A stretch of DNA of 64,000 nt, from the NCBI RefSeq assembly GCF_002865645.1, contig NW_020194619.1, positions 434,001 through 498,000 on the forward strand, given 5' to 3'. The notes under the pieces are model-generated. The model was given only the letters and a program-made list of their open reading frames with translations, ran no database searches and was not told where the DNA came from. This DNA is from Hyaloscypha bicolor E (taxonomy: Eukaryota > Ascomycota > Leotiomycetes > Helotiales > Hyaloscyphaceae). Positions 1 through 12,000 of the stretch are shown here, one piece after another (position 1 is the stretch's first letter; each line of letters begins with the position of its first letter). The position numbers and the translations under genes are program-made.

Positions 1-2
1 TC

Positions 3-320
3 TTACTCACCAAATACTTGATGTTGTAACGCCATGTTGTATGCGGCTTCAGGACTACCACAAACCACAGGTTTTCTGTACTGGACCGTCTGAATAGGGC
101 CCCACGTATTTCTCTGTTTCTCGTACCGGGTAGTTGAGATTCCCCTTCCAAGGGGTGTGGTTTGTACGGTCTCCCAGCTGCTTACTTGCTTCTCGTACGT
201 TGTGGTCTGAACAGGTCCCCAGCCAGGGGATGGTGGTTTCTCGAATTCGGTCGTCTGAACATTCGGCCAATCATGGTTAATCTGTTGCCTGCTTTTGGGA
301 CGGTGTGAAGTGTTTTCCAT
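3..320 (-). CDS. Partial gene: short repeat protein with VQTT-x-YEK repeats, running off the left edge
   Basis: The frame starts with ATG at 318-320 and reads about 105 residues to a TAA at 3-5. It holds three to four imperfect copies of a unit of about 16-20 residues built around W-x-P-V-Q-T-T-x-(Y/F)-E-K (VQTTEFEK, VQTTTYEK, VQTTPLGR, IQTVQYRK). The underlying DNA repeats as well. Just before the stop the reverse strand reads G|GTGAGTAAG, a strong donor at about positions 1-10, so the real exon probably ends near 11 and the gene continues outside the window. No family is recognised. The protein has no signal peptide or membrane segment. It could also be a decayed repeat rather than a gene. 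Confidence 0.35.
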   Translation of the reverse strand: MENTSHRPKSRQQINHDWPNVQTTEFEKPPSPGWGPVQTTTYEKQVSSWETVQTTPLGRGISTTRYEKQRNTWGPIQTVQYRKPVVCGSPEAAYNMALQHQVFGE

Positions 321-1753
321 ACTTATGAGTGTACCTCTTGTAGAGATACAGGAGCAGGAACTTCGACAAGACTGAATTGGCTACAGCCCCTTCTTATCCT
401 CTCCCCATGTTAGTGAGGTGGTGGAGATCAGGTTTCCTCGGCAATATGCGGGTACCCAACGTCAGGTACGATATTTTGGTGAAAACAACACCGAACAAAA
501 TCCCGACACGGATGATGCTTGTAAATGAAAGGGGGATGAGAGATGACGTCCGTTAAAGCAGGAACAGAGGACCTGCCTATGGAAAAGATGGCAGTGAAAC
601 AATTAAGTAGAGAATATTCTCTCATTGGGAATGGCCGAGAAAAGCCTCAAGGAAAGATTCGACACATTTCCACCCACGTCCTGATTGTCCCGCGGGGGCA
701 ACCCCACGACACTGTTACTCGACGTCCGAGTGATCAATATTGGGCTGACTATCAATTGGAGAATTATGATGTACTGGCGCCACGTCGTGCTCACTGGTCT
801 TCGAAATGCTCCCATGCTGAGGATACCCGCGATATCGCACTGGCACTGCGGCCCAACTATGCAGGCCACTACGCAACGGGTTAATGGCTGCGGCAAACTC
901 TCGAGTCTCGCTGGCCGATATGCAGAAAATGTTTTGAGGTTCGTTAGGCCATGGGTTGTGCATCGTGCTAGAGGCTCGTTGGCTGGATATTGCTGATATC
1001 ATTCCCTACTGGTTCCTGAGTGTGGAGGGAGCACCCGTCCCGTCGAGCTGCCTGCATGGACAGTGGTGCTACGTGGTTCGCCTTGTCCGCCTTGTTGGCT
1101 ATCCCTGCAAGATCGGGTTTGAACGCTGGATTCCGTACGTTGCCGGGTGGTACCGTAGGTTGCATCACGAAAAGAATGTTCTCTCCAGCCGACACCAGGA
1201 TGGGCATGAAGGTTGGGTGAGAGAGGTGACAATCAGATGTCGATGTGTTGGCATCTCGAAATGTTCCGAGATGGTTCAGGGTTGGGTAAGCGAGGCCTCG
1301 TGACCGGAGGACCTTCACATGATCTCAGCCTGCACAGGGAGGTAGGGTTCTCTTTCCATTTGCGAGTTTGTAAGCCTTCTGTTCGAATTGCCACAACCAC
1401 GACCACCATGTGGAGATATGTTTCACAAATATGGAACATGACCAAGGAGCCAAACGGATAGCTGCCTTTCTTAGCATGGTCTGATTGGCGGTGAGGTTCA
1501 CTTGATACAGTTCTGCGAGGACTCAAGCTCGTTCATGATGGGGCTGGAACAATGACTAGAGTCGGTGTAGAAAGAGGTGTTCAGTATCTGAAAGATGTGC
1601 AGCAGATCCCAACGCCGGCTCGAAAATGGATCAGGAATCTTGATAACGCAGTATAATTCCAAGTAGCCAGAACTCCTTCAGCACAATGCAGGTCCCAGGT
1701 ACGAGAGTTCTCTTAGTGTATCAAAAAAAGCGGTGACCAGAATAGCGTCACAA
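321..1753. other. Gap without a recognisable gene
   Basis: Short overlapping open frames occur on both strands (for example plus 543-884 and 956-1303, minus 968-1318), none with a recognisable domain, splice context or consistent frame. It may be old decayed coding sequence. Nothing here can be supported as a feature. Confidence 0.4.
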
Positions 1754-2655
1754 TCACATCGCCATCTCAGCCTGCAGCTTCCGGAGCTCTTCCTCTTCGT
1801 CTTCCTCCTCGGCATGAGCCTTTCCCTTGACTAGTGACACGTTAGAAAGAGATGGCAATGGATGGCCTGGTGAAACTTACGCTCGCCGTTCGCAGCCGCA
1901 GGTAGTCTGTGTATTTCGTCTGACACAGGAACAGTACCAGTCTTCAACATCTTGTTATCAAGTTGCTCCTGCTCAAGTTCTGCCAACTCATCATCCAACT
2001 CAGTCTCGTCGATAGGCCCACCGATAGGTGCACTCGTAATAGCTTGGGCAATCTCCTCGCCCAAGGCATGTTGTTCTCGGAGTTTATCCCTGAAAATATA
2101 CTGTCAGCGCTACCCATTCGGCGACTCGATGAACCAGAAACAGAACATACATCGTCTCGTCGACCTTATCGATATTGAGTTTGCCATGAATCTGTTTCAT
2201 AGCCTCTCCCGCCCGCTCCATTGCCGCCAGAGTTTCTCTGTTGATATTCGCCGCTTCGATGGAGTATATTTGTTGCTCTAACGTCGCTATTTGTGCGGAT
2301 GTTTGCTCGAGGGTGTGCTCGTGCTGCTTTTTCCGTTTGAGAGCGGCTCTCGCGGCTATTTCAGACGGTCAGCTATTTGTCTTCACATATTGTATATGCG
2401 TGAACTCAAGAGCCACAAAAAGTAGATAGGTAGGGTCATGGTTGGAATCCCGAAGACTTGACGCCACATACCATTCTTGTTTGTACTGACATTCTTCCTT
2501 GCAATCGCATCTTGCTCATCCATCTGGTTCTGTAAATGTCGCTCCCGTTTCTGCAGCATTTCAAGCTGTGCTCTTAATCCGAGGATGGCATTCTTGGGGC
2601 TATCTTTCCGTGACTGAGCACTCTGCCCCCCAAACCAGCCCCATACTCCAGACAT
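1754..2655 (-). CDS. VPS32: ESCRT-III subunit Snf7/Vps32 (CHMP4 type)
   Basis: Core polymer-forming subunit of ESCRT-III, which cuts membrane necks at multivesicular bodies, at the plasma membrane and in fungal pH signalling. Four exons join cleanly: 2472-2655, 2151-2355, 1881-2089 and 1754-1830, with introns GTATGT..TAG, GTATGT..CAG and GTAAGT..TAG, giving 224 residues, the usual family length. The start reads MSGVWGWFGG, the amphipathic Snf7 N-terminus. A basic helical hairpin follows (LRAQLEMLQKRERHLQNQ, then ARAALKRKKQHE), then the Snf7 core. The C-terminal tail is acidic (EEEDEEEELRKLQAEMAM), matching the MIM1/Bro1-binding end of the family. It is divergent from TEN1, 515 bp away. Identification is by family signature; the exon joins are inferred from sequence. 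Confidence 0.93.
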
Positions 2656-3170
2656 CTTGTATTATGTGCTTCTGGCCCGATAGATTCGATATCGACGGAC
2701 CGTCGAGCCCTGAGCCGTACTCAAGATTGTCCAAGAAGCTCTCGGTATACCAGGGAGGTTGTTGTCAGACGCCCTGGTCGAAACTAGCTATCGGAAGGCT
2801 GGCGATGGTGGGGTTCCTTTATCGCCGGAGGAAGAGCGTTTGAAGAGGGTATCCGAAGAGGTCGCTGGGAGGGAAGAGTGTATATGTCGGATTTCGGTGA
2901 TCGCGAGTATCTCAGGATTTTATGCGACGTAAGTTGTTAGTATGCTTTGTCGCTGCCTTGTGTCCGTGAATGAATGTCGTGCGTTCAGTTCCTAAAGGTA
3001 TGACGCGCGCTAGTCCCCGTTTTTAGCTTAGCGCAGAAGTTTCTGATCACGTGTTGGTTACTGGTAAGATAATCTCAAGACAAGACCAATCCTCTTCCAG
3101 CCTTCTCACAACATCCTAATAGATCCATACTACCAGCTTCAGGCCCAGGGCTACGATTTTGGCAGCCGGA
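2656..3170. promoter_or_regulatory. Divergent promoter region between VPS32 and TEN1
   Basis: 515 bp lie between the two start codons. There is no clear TATA box. Both genes probably take their 5' untranslated regions from here. No other gene is seen. Confidence 0.5.
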
Positions 3171-3771
3171 ATGCAGAATGGTCCTGTCCCAACGACCTTA
3201 ACGCTGCTGGCGGACCTGCCGAAATTTCCTCCCGGCTCGAAGGTCAGATTTCTTGGATGGTAAGCAATATCTTTTTATACTGCTGAGTTGCTTCATGTAT
3301 CTCCGCAAAGAACGATTCAGAGCTAGAGTTCTCAGTATTTATGGGTTTCGTTTTCAGAATTTGTCCTAATTTTGCAAAAATACTTCCGCCTCAGGTGAGG
3401 CACTTCACGCACCTCGTGGCATGTCCCTCTGTCTCCAACGTATGCTAAGTTTAGATAGTGTCACAAACTACTCCATCAAAACAGCACTTCTGACGCTGGA
3501 GCACAACCATCCTTCTGGAAACTCGTTCAAGGCGTTAGTCGATGTCAATCTTCTCCTCAATACACTGAAGTCGGAAGAAACTCGGATTGGAACCTGGGTG
3601 AACGTCATAGGTTACATCGAACGCAAGACGCAAAATGTTTCAACCACCGATGAAGGGGAGCTCCGAATACAGGCACTGGTTCTATGGTCGTCAGGCCCTT
3701 TCAATCTCGACAGGTATGAAAGGAGTCTAGATCGGAAGACTGCCGAAGCAGTTCCTGATGTTGGCGGATAA
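3171..3771 (+). CDS. TEN1: CST telomere-capping complex subunit Ten1
   Basis: Small OB-fold protein that works with Stn1 (and Cdc13/Ctc1 where present) to protect telomere ends and control fill-in by DNA polymerase alpha. Exon 1 is 3171-3259 and exon 2 is 3459-3771. A 199-nt intron (GTAAGC..TAG) splits a Cys codon; 133 residues result. Visible family features are PPGSKVRFLG leading into VTNYS, then TALLTLEHN, ALVDVNLLL, and the closing strand GTWVNVIGYI near the middle. The tail is short and charged (DRYERSLDRKTAEAV). A well-formed donor/acceptor pair at about 3834-3892 lies after the stop, so the transcript may have a spliced 3' UTR or an alternative C-terminus. Confidence 0.85.
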
Positions 3772-5431
3772 TTGTTGAGGTCTACGACTCCTCCCTTTTC
3801 CCTCAAACCACAGCAGATCCGACAGGAGTTGAAGGTGAGTTTGGATTCTTTCACCTGTATTGGACTTATGTCTGATTACCGATTTAAAACAGCAAATTCT
3901 TGCCTGACATATGACCTGGATGGTTCTAGCGAAAATTTGACAACCAGGGCAAACGAGAGTCCTAGAAAAACCTGAACAGAGCTCTACTTGCAACTATTCA
4001 GCTTTGAAGCAATGACTTCGCTGAAGCTATTTGATCAAATGGCGTCTCCGGATCGTTGTCGATCGTCCGACATGGTTCTTGACAAGCCGGCAAGGGCCAG
4101 CTCTAATATCTGACTCGGCACGTTGTGTGAAATTCGCAGATCGGTGGGGCCACTCCCTACGCTTTGTGATGGTGCCTTCTTTACCTCGATTGGGTTGTGG
4201 AGGTTCACAAACTGCGAAGCCCGAAAGGTGTGGAACCAGGAGAATGATATTTGCTGAGAACGTCCGGTTGATGTTGAAATATATGTCCTGGGCAACGGCA
4301 AGTAAGCCCAACCTGATAGCGAAACCCATTGTCACCGAATGGTACTCGATCATTCTAGCAGAAGCTCGGCCCCGACTCTTGGGACTCCGATTGGCCAAGT
4401 CGCTGGGAACAGTTCTGCAAAGGGAACGGATGTTTTTACATCCTTTTTGAGCAAGTTATTGAGATTCAATCCAATTGGCAAGCCTCCAACAAAGAGAAGC
4501 CGAATCTGCAATCATCCAGGAGGTAAAGCAGGCAGCACAAGCTATGGCTATAATCATGAAGAAGTCGATAATCGAAATCTCGTTTCACCCCACTCCAGAA
4601 TTTACCCACTAGAGTATATCACGACTAATTGGTGTGTTCATTACCTATCACTAACTTGCGTTGATGTCCCCGCCCGAACCCCCATCGAATCTGCCTCTGC
4701 CAATCAATTAAATTTTAATTGCAAGGTGATCGTCGTAATGACATTCTCACTCCCCTTGTTTGCTTTTAGTCATCCGACATACTCACGGAATAACTATAAT
4801 ACCGTGGCGTGATCTATTTTGGTTTATGCAGGAGGACCGATCTGCCTCACCCCACGCCCGCGTGCCCGAAACATCGTGAGGCAACTTCACATCGTTGGCA
4901 GAGCCGCAGGAACGTCGCAATCCTCAACAACAGCCCTACGGATGACTGGGATTCCCTGCCGCCACGATGGAATGTCATGTCCTTCGCAAGGCTCTATCAC
5001 GCAGTTCAGCTTGCTGCCTGGAGAAGTTTGCCAGCTGAAGATGAGGCAAAACCACATGCTTTTGCGCACGAGGCTCCGTGTTGTCTACCGAATTGGGCGC
5101 GGCGTCGAGCCTCACGATTCTATGAGATACCGATCGATCACGTCATGAGAGCCGCAAATTACAGATTTCGATGAAATTTCATGTAGTACATTGAGTTTCA
5201 ACAAAGTTTGGGTTGAATCAAAAGCTGCGTTATAAACAAAACGCAGAAGTCGATCCGCACGATGCAAAACTCTAAAACTCGAAGCGATGATTCCTCCCCA
5301 ATATGTCTTTCTGTCCTCTTCCTGCGTCAATTTAACCCTCCTATGTGCAATGGTGATGCACAAAAGTATAAGAGGCAAGACGCCAAACTCCAAGTCCATT
5401 TCAATCTGAGGCCAAGTTGGCCAATCATCCT
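3772..5431. other. Gap between TEN1 and the RfeG-like gene, no supported gene
   Basis: Overlapping open frames up to 157 codons (plus 4031-4450 and 4339-4812, minus 4027-4398) are present, but none has a recognisable domain or coherent splice structure. Several overlap on opposite strands. They may be remnants of decayed coding sequence. The right part is 3' flank of the neighbouring minus-strand gene. Confidence 0.4.
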
Positions 5432-5960
5432 TCACCACCTGTCTCTTGGGTCGTACCTACGCTCATCTGAACGCCGACGACTTGACCCTTCGCCTCGATC
5501 TCGCTCGTCAGAGTGGCGACGATGGTGTCTCGATGATGAATCGGTGCTTTTCGAACCTCGAGATACAACGATAGGCTTATGAAGTGGTCGCTTTAGTTGC
5601 TTGTCTGATTCCTTCTTCGAACGTGCTGCAGCTTGCTTCTCCCAGACTTCTCTCGACTTCAAACAGATGTCGTTGATCTGCTCCTGTACATACAGTCAAC
5701 ATAACTGTTGGGTAGAATGAAGCTCAAGTAGTACTTACATCTGTGAGACATTGTCCTGGCGTCGTAATGAGGAAGCCATCTTCTCCCTTGAAGTCAAGTT
5801 AGCGTGGTTATTAAGCAGGGGAATCCAGGTCACTTACGTCTCGTGTGTATGGACGCACGGTAGCTTCCGGGCCCAGATAGTACTGGATCTCCTGTGTGAT
5901 AACCTTCTTGTTGATATCCCAGTTTGGGATCCAGTACGAGATTTTCTCCACAGAAGCCAT
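5432..5960 (-). CDS. Small protein with an RfeG-like N-terminal module and an Arg/Ser-rich tail
   Basis: Three exons (5838-5960, 5739-5786, 5432-5683) with introns GTAAGT..AAG and GTAAGT..CAG give 140 residues; all joins are in phase 0. The first 80 residues include WIPNWDINKKVITQEI, YYLGPEATVRPYTR, then DGFLITTPG and LTDEQINDI. This is the pattern found at the N-terminus of fungal proteins named transcription factor RfeG (ITxxICRYLG, then a G-x-x-I-T turn). The rest is basic and low in complexity (HHRRHSDERDR, SSRRRSDERR) and probably disordered. Nuclear or RNA-related function is only suggested by the RS-like tail. It is much shorter than RfeG proteins, so it is either a separate short family or has a further 3' exon that I could not place. 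Confidence 0.7.
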
Positions 5961-6923
5961 GGTACAAACGTATTTTGATGAATTAATGCTGAAGAGACAT
6001 ACGACTATGAAAAGAGAAACTTGAAACTAAAGAGTGGTTCCGATAAAAGCTTTGGGTCCGGAGAACTTATGGAAGGCTGATGATTTATATGATTATCGAA
6101 TTCGTTGAGCGGCGAAGCCGCCCACTGAGATCCGAGACAGGGTGAACGGTGCCGCTCTTCCCTGTCTGAGTGTAGGGTCTTGAGACCGCGCATTGCAGGA
6201 ACGCGACGTGGGCACATCTCGGCCCGCATATTAGGATCTCGTATGTGGCGGCGTATGCCTTTGCATCAGAATTTGAGCTCGCCCTGGCGAGGCGAGCGGG
6301 TCCGACGCCACTATTGGTTCTCGCTTTCTCACCGGCAACACTGGTTGAACAAGCTGCCAATGGAAGGTCATGATGACCTCCTCAATCAACGAACACCTGT
6401 ACCTGATCAGATTCGTACTCACATTGCAGATAGCCAGCAAGTTAAATATCAACTGTGCTGCAATCAGGTCGCTGTCATGAGAACTGCTTGAACTACGGAC
6501 TAAGCGAGCAAGACAGACAGGACGAAGCACAATAGACTGAAAACATCAGGAGCCCAACTCAAAGCAATCGGTAAATCCTTTCGATGACAGTTATTCTCAT
6601 TATCTCACTGCAGCCTCGCCCTGCCAAACCGGGCTGCCCCTCACTGGCGCATCGGGTCAGGAGGCTTATATCTCCGCTCGTTATCATTGTTTCTATCAGG
6701 GATCTTTCGTGAAGAGAGCTTATAAGCCAGAGAGTTTCGTCGATCTTCTCCCTTTGGTCCATTCCTATCTCCTGCTAAATTGATGATCATCTCCTATCAC
6801 GATCAACTCTTCCAGGAACCAGGTTTTGGGACGAGAACCATAGACTATTAGCGAATGCAAGGCCTCCAATCACCTCAAAGCCTTATTCACATCAGCTCCT
6901 GGTCTCATCAGCAACACTTCTTC
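5961..6923. other. Gap, no recognisable gene
   Basis: Short overlapping frames on both strands, none coherent. The left edge is the promoter of the minus-strand gene starting at 5960. Confidence 0.4.
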
Positions 6924-6935
6924 ATATATATAAAG
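6924..6935 (+). promoter_or_regulatory. TATA-like box
   Basis: The motif ATATATATAAAG is followed by a pyrimidine-rich stretch (about 6947-7030) and an ATG at 7034. This order is typical of an inducible fungal core promoter and is the main support for the weak gene call that follows. Confidence 0.35.
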
Positions 6936-7033
6936 TTTTCCCGGATATCTTCTTCCACTGTTCCCCTCTTCACCAGATCGGCATTTCCGCAAAGAACATC
7001 CTGGGTCTATTCTCTACTCCTTCCCACCCTAAA

Positions 7034-7656
7034 ATGGTAGGATCAACACCAACGCTACATTGCACAACTACCGACTACGTTTCAATGATTAATGAACCCC
7101 GGCCTAGTACGCCATGGAACTCATCTGCAAGTCCTCTATCCCTGGTTTCCAACACTACTCCTCGCCGACCAGCCCTCGTCCCCCAGAAGACGAGAGGACC
7201 AGAGGACACAAACATCCACCAGCTTCATTTCCACAAAGCACCCCACAGCGCTAGAAGACAGAGTTTGCTTGCCTGCGCGGAAGGAAAAGATTGATATCCC
7301 TCACAGGGCTTGCTAACATGCCTGATTCAGCTACTCCCCTGGACCAAGGAGATGCCAACCCCACTGCAAGGATTCCCAAACACGAACAAGGAAAGAAACT
7401 CTTGAGAAGCTTGAAAGAATGGGTCATTTCATGGCCAAATCTGTGGGGTCTCGCCGCCGTCCTCTGTCGAAAAATTCTCTTAGCACCTGGACAAAGGGAG
7501 TTGGTGGCTGTCCACGTGATATTATTTGAGGGATTAAACCTAAGGGGTACACCGACACACAAGGCTGAGACGCCACGGAAGTTTCGGGAATGTTTGAAAC
7601 TTTTCACATCATCAACTAGCGTCAGATTGCAAAGCCTCGCAGAATTCGGGCGTTGA
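7034..7656 (+). CDS. Uncertain small gene with promoter-like upstream region
   Basis: The ATG at 7034 follows a TATA-like box and CT-rich leader. The first frame reads to 7294 (86 codons; Ser/Thr/Pro-rich, no domain seen). A good 3' splice signal (GCTAAC, then GATTCAG at 7324-7330) precedes a second open stretch to 7656, in which KKLLRSLKEW looks helical. A donor that would join the two in frame is not clear; GTACGC at about 7110 is one option. No family is recognised. The promoter-like order is the only positive evidence, so treat it as hypothetical; it could also be a non-coding transcript. Confidence 0.25.
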
Positions 7657-9018
7657 TGGCGGTCGCTTGACAGAAATTTCGGCCTCGGGCTAGAAGATCA
7701 CCCTATTTCAGTTACGACGCGACGAAAAGGGGGTCTGATAAGTTCCGACGTTCCAAGGCAAGGCATCTCGATCATTTTCGGACGTCCGAACATCTACTGG
7801 AGTCTGGGAATCTTTTAGTCACCGGTGACCTTCAGGATGCAAGAGGAAGAGGTTTATTGTGCCCTGTACTACCGTAGGCCAAGCGCTGTGATCCGTCTCA
7901 TTCGCATGACTGTGTTCCGACACTGACGAGTACACCGAAGCTGGGCGAGAATTTGGTGGTAAGATGACATCCTGGATCCTGATACGAAGTGATACAATCT
8001 CCGTTCAGAGACGCCAGAGCTGAGGGGTCGACTTGAGCTTCCCATTCAAGGACACAAGAACGACGGCTTGCCGTTTTGTCCGTCACAATCTCTCGGATCC
8101 TGGCAGCAAAGCAATATATCTTCGCCCTGCTCTGCTGGAGCTGGATTGTTGTACGTCGAAACTGGAAATTGGAGGTCCGGCGGAGGCGTTCGTAATTTAA
8201 CACGGATCCGAAAAACTTGCGCCGCATCCTTTGCGCCCGACTCATATGGCGATGCGAGGGACGACCTCGTATCCCCTCAGGACATTCAGACCGCAGACTT
8301 TTCAGAAGACAGAACTTTGTCGCCATACTATATCGAAATTCTCGTTAATACGAGATTGTAGCCTTTCGGTCGGCGAAGGATATAGGCAAGTGAACCTTCA
8401 ATTGACACCCAAAGCCCGCTTCTGAACAGCTTCTTCTCTGACTGATGACTCGGTGGCTTGCCTTTACGCATTAGACGCGAGTCTTCAACCCAAAGCTTGC
8501 AGCACGCTGCAGACGACTTGTCTGCCACCTCGACACCAACACGACTTCATAACATCCATGAACCAACGATACAACGAAACTCCCAACTTCACGAAACTGA
8601 CACTCACGCATACGGTCACAGAACAAAAGAGCCACCCTTGGCAGACAGGTATGCAGCACTCGAGCATGAACCATCAAGCATATTTCCCAAGAGAGCACGC
8701 CGATGAGATCACGTAAAGGAAGTAGGACCAAGTCCCATTAGTTAAAAGAGTGTATTACAGCACCTATATCTCTGCCACAAATATATCTACCTATGCGATA
8801 ACACTCTGTACGCGGCACAAAAGAAGCAGCACACGAGCCTGGATATCTGTGAACGCCGTCCAAGCAGAGAAAAATGCATTAAGCCGCCCCAAATGCGCCA
8901 TTCCATACCATGCTCCCCGACAGAAAGCCCAGAACCTCGTGTCGCGTATGCCTATCAGACACTTTTGTATCCACCCATTGCCATCTCATTCCATCCCATA
9001 CATTTTCAGTTCGCTCCG
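7657..9018. other. Gap and 3' flank of the FHL1-like gene
   Basis: Overlapping short frames (for example minus 7898-8326) without recognisable domains. The part next to 9018 is the likely 3' UTR of the minus-strand forkhead gene. Nothing else is supported. Confidence 0.4.
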
Positions 9019-12000
9019 TCAGGTTTTCAGCTGAGGCGGACCAGCAGTTGACAGCTTCTTGAATTCTCGCATGTCATCTGCATCATCGAGAGGCCGCTTC
9101 TGGCCAGCAAGCTGAGCGGGCTCTTTCGGAGACTGTTTTGGTGTGCTGGCTCCATTAGGGGATCCCTGTGCGGCTGCAGGTGCAGGTGAGGCGGAAGAAC
9201 CACTTAGCCGGCTGGGTGCATTAACAGGACCTCCAGAATTGGTGTGCGCCATTCCATGGGTCGTCATTGGCGGTCGAGGGACGGAAGAACCGTTGGGACG
9301 ACTCTGGCTCTGTCCCGTGAAGGATGGCCGCATGACTGTAGGCTTCTCGCCAGTAGCTTTGACAGACGGCTGAGAAGAACTTTCTTGTATTGCCTTCTGA
9401 TTTGCGTGACTTTGAGGCGCCAGTGAACGATGGTCGTTCGGTTGGTCAGCCGTCGACGGGAAATCAGAGCCAGCTATGCTGCTGAGAATTTTTTGCAGTG
9501 TGCTCATGAGGACACCTTCATGTGGATCGCCAGGGACAGTGCTTTCGGTAGCGAATCCCAGAACTCGGTTCACCGCCGAGTTGACAAGCTCCTCCGCGTT
9601 GGCATTAGTCTCCTTCATCTGAGTCAATAACATCGATTTGAATGTGTCAACGGCTCGCATAACGACGTCATTGTATTTCGGAGGTTCAGGAGGGCTTGGA
9701 ACGGGTGGCTGCTGTGCTCTTTGCTCCTGCGGAGCCTGGACTGGAGGCAGCGGCTGGAGCGATTGTGTCGCTTGAGGGGTGGGCTGCTGTTGCGCTTGCG
9801 CTTGCGGCTGTTGAGCTTGCTCAGCTTGTTGCGGTAGTTGCGGTAGTTGCGGTTGCGGAATGGGCAAGGACTGCTGAATTGGTTCAGGTTTCACTGTCGA
9901 CGGCTGAGGTGGAGCGTGAGGCTCCTCCTCGACAGGTCCACGTTGATCGTTGGGCTGAGGTTCGCTTGGTGGAGGTGGTTTCGGTGCGTATGGAGAGCTG
10001 TAAAGTTGAGGATTGTTAGGCGCATTTAATTGAGCCGGTATCGCAGGTGGGAAACCTGGATGCGGAATGCCGTTGAGGGGCGGATGAACGCCTTGTGGAG
10101 GCACAGGTCCATTCATGTGCATTTGCGGCCCCATCTGCGCAGGTGGCTGACCATGTTGGATGAGGTGAGGCTGCATCGGATGATATCCGGGTGCCGGGGG
10201 TCCCATCATTCCAGTGCCGTACGGATATCCCTGCATCTGATGCGGGTAGATTTGTTGCATTTGGCCAGGATGAAGCGGGGGTGGAGGACTAGGCCTTCTC
10301 TTCTTCTCTTTCTCAATGGAGACGCCCTCGACAATGGCCCACATCCATCCTTTTCCATCCCGTTCTACTTTTGTGAACGCGTGGTGCTGCGACAAATTGT
10401 GGCGCACACTACTTTGCCATCCATTTGTACCGCATTTGAGGACAAAGTAAGGATACTTTCTTTGGATAGCTCTGTATATCTGAGGCAGGGACATTTGTCC
10501 AGTCGCTGAGTTTGACAAAGCTTCGTGGATGAGGGTCACGTAATTGGCGTTAGGTTTGGCAAGCTGCTCCGGAGTGAGATCTTCTTCTCTATATACCGGC
10601 GATGGCGAACGAGGTGGTTTGGGTGGCTTCTTGTCCTTCTTCTCTTTCGCTTGATCTTCGGATCCTTCTGGCTTGGCTTCTCCATCCTTCGGTTCTTTCG
10701 GTTTCCTCTTGGTGTACTTTCTCTTCTCTCTGGGCTCAGGAGGTTCCTCTGGACGAGGGTGTTTTCGAGGCCGACCGACCTTGTTTTTGACTGGTGCGGG
10801 TGCTCCAGACGCTGGAGGCACCGTCTTCTTCGCGGGCTTTTGTTGGGGCTGGCTTTGGGCTGCTAACTCCGCCGCCTTCTTGGCCTCCCTTTGCTCCCGT
10901 TTTGACATGAAGCCGTTTTTGGGGGGTCGACCAGGGCCACGTTTTCTCTCCGGCTTGAGGCTCAGTTGATGTTGGTCGGCTTTCGTTTCGACATCTTCCT
11001 CGTTTCCGAAACCCTGTGGTGATCGCCCAATATGCTCTACTTCCTCCTCCTCGCCATCCTCGTCGTCGCCTTCTTCATCACCATCCTCTTGGCCATCACT
11101 TCCTTCCTCCTCTCCCTCTTCATCTTCACCATCTTCCCCTTCCTCACCACGTCCACCAACAGCTTCCGACTCCTCGTCGCTCGTGTCTCGTAAATTCCCA
11201 TTCCCATGGGCGTCTTCGAATTCGTAGCTCATTTGCTTGCCACCCCGCTGGTAAGGTTCATCCTCTCCATCCTCACGTTGGGCCATATCGTCCCCCCCGG
11301 TCTCCCCAAGCGCAACATCTGGTAGGACGAATCTTGCAGTAACGCCGCCGATCTGTAGTTCGTTACCGCTATGCAAAGGGATGACAGCCTGGCAAGGCCG
11401 AAAGTCGCCGTCAACGAATCCTCCATTTCTCCCTAGGAAGTGAGCCTCCCAAACATGCTTCTTCTGATTGAATTTTATCTTGACATGCCTTCGAGAGATA
11501 TTCTTGTAGAGGGAAGCTGGCGCATCGGCTGGAGGATGAATCCCAATGACAGGGCATTCGTAGGGGGATGGCCGAAAGCTCTCTGGATCGAGTGGTGCGG
11601 CATCGCCTATGCCTGGTGCGGAACGTCTGACTTGTGGTTGAGGTTGGTAGACATGCTCATTTGCTGGCGGGGCCCCAGAGTTTCTCCTCGACTGGTGATG
11701 AGATGACGACCCGGTTGACTTAGATCTCTTGCTGGCTTTGCTTGCTTTGCTAGCCTTCTTCAGTCTGCGTCTCTGAGCTCTCTCTTCACCATCAGAATCA
11801 TTTCCGTCCCGCAGGATTCCACCGCTCTCGCTGACGATCGACTTGGCTTGCCGGCTCTCGTGATATCTTCGAGAAGGCGTCTTCGGGGTTGCACCCTCCT
11901 CTTGTATTCGTTTCTCCTCTTCTTCTCGGCGGACAGCAGCACGATGAGCTGCTAGATCGCGACCTAAGATAATGGAATAAGTACTTATGTAGAAGTCTCC

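Noticed and set aside
4027..4812. Overlapping 120-157-codon frames between TEN1 and the RfeG-like gene
   Set aside because: Frames on both strands overlap, with no recognisable motif and no consistent splice structure.
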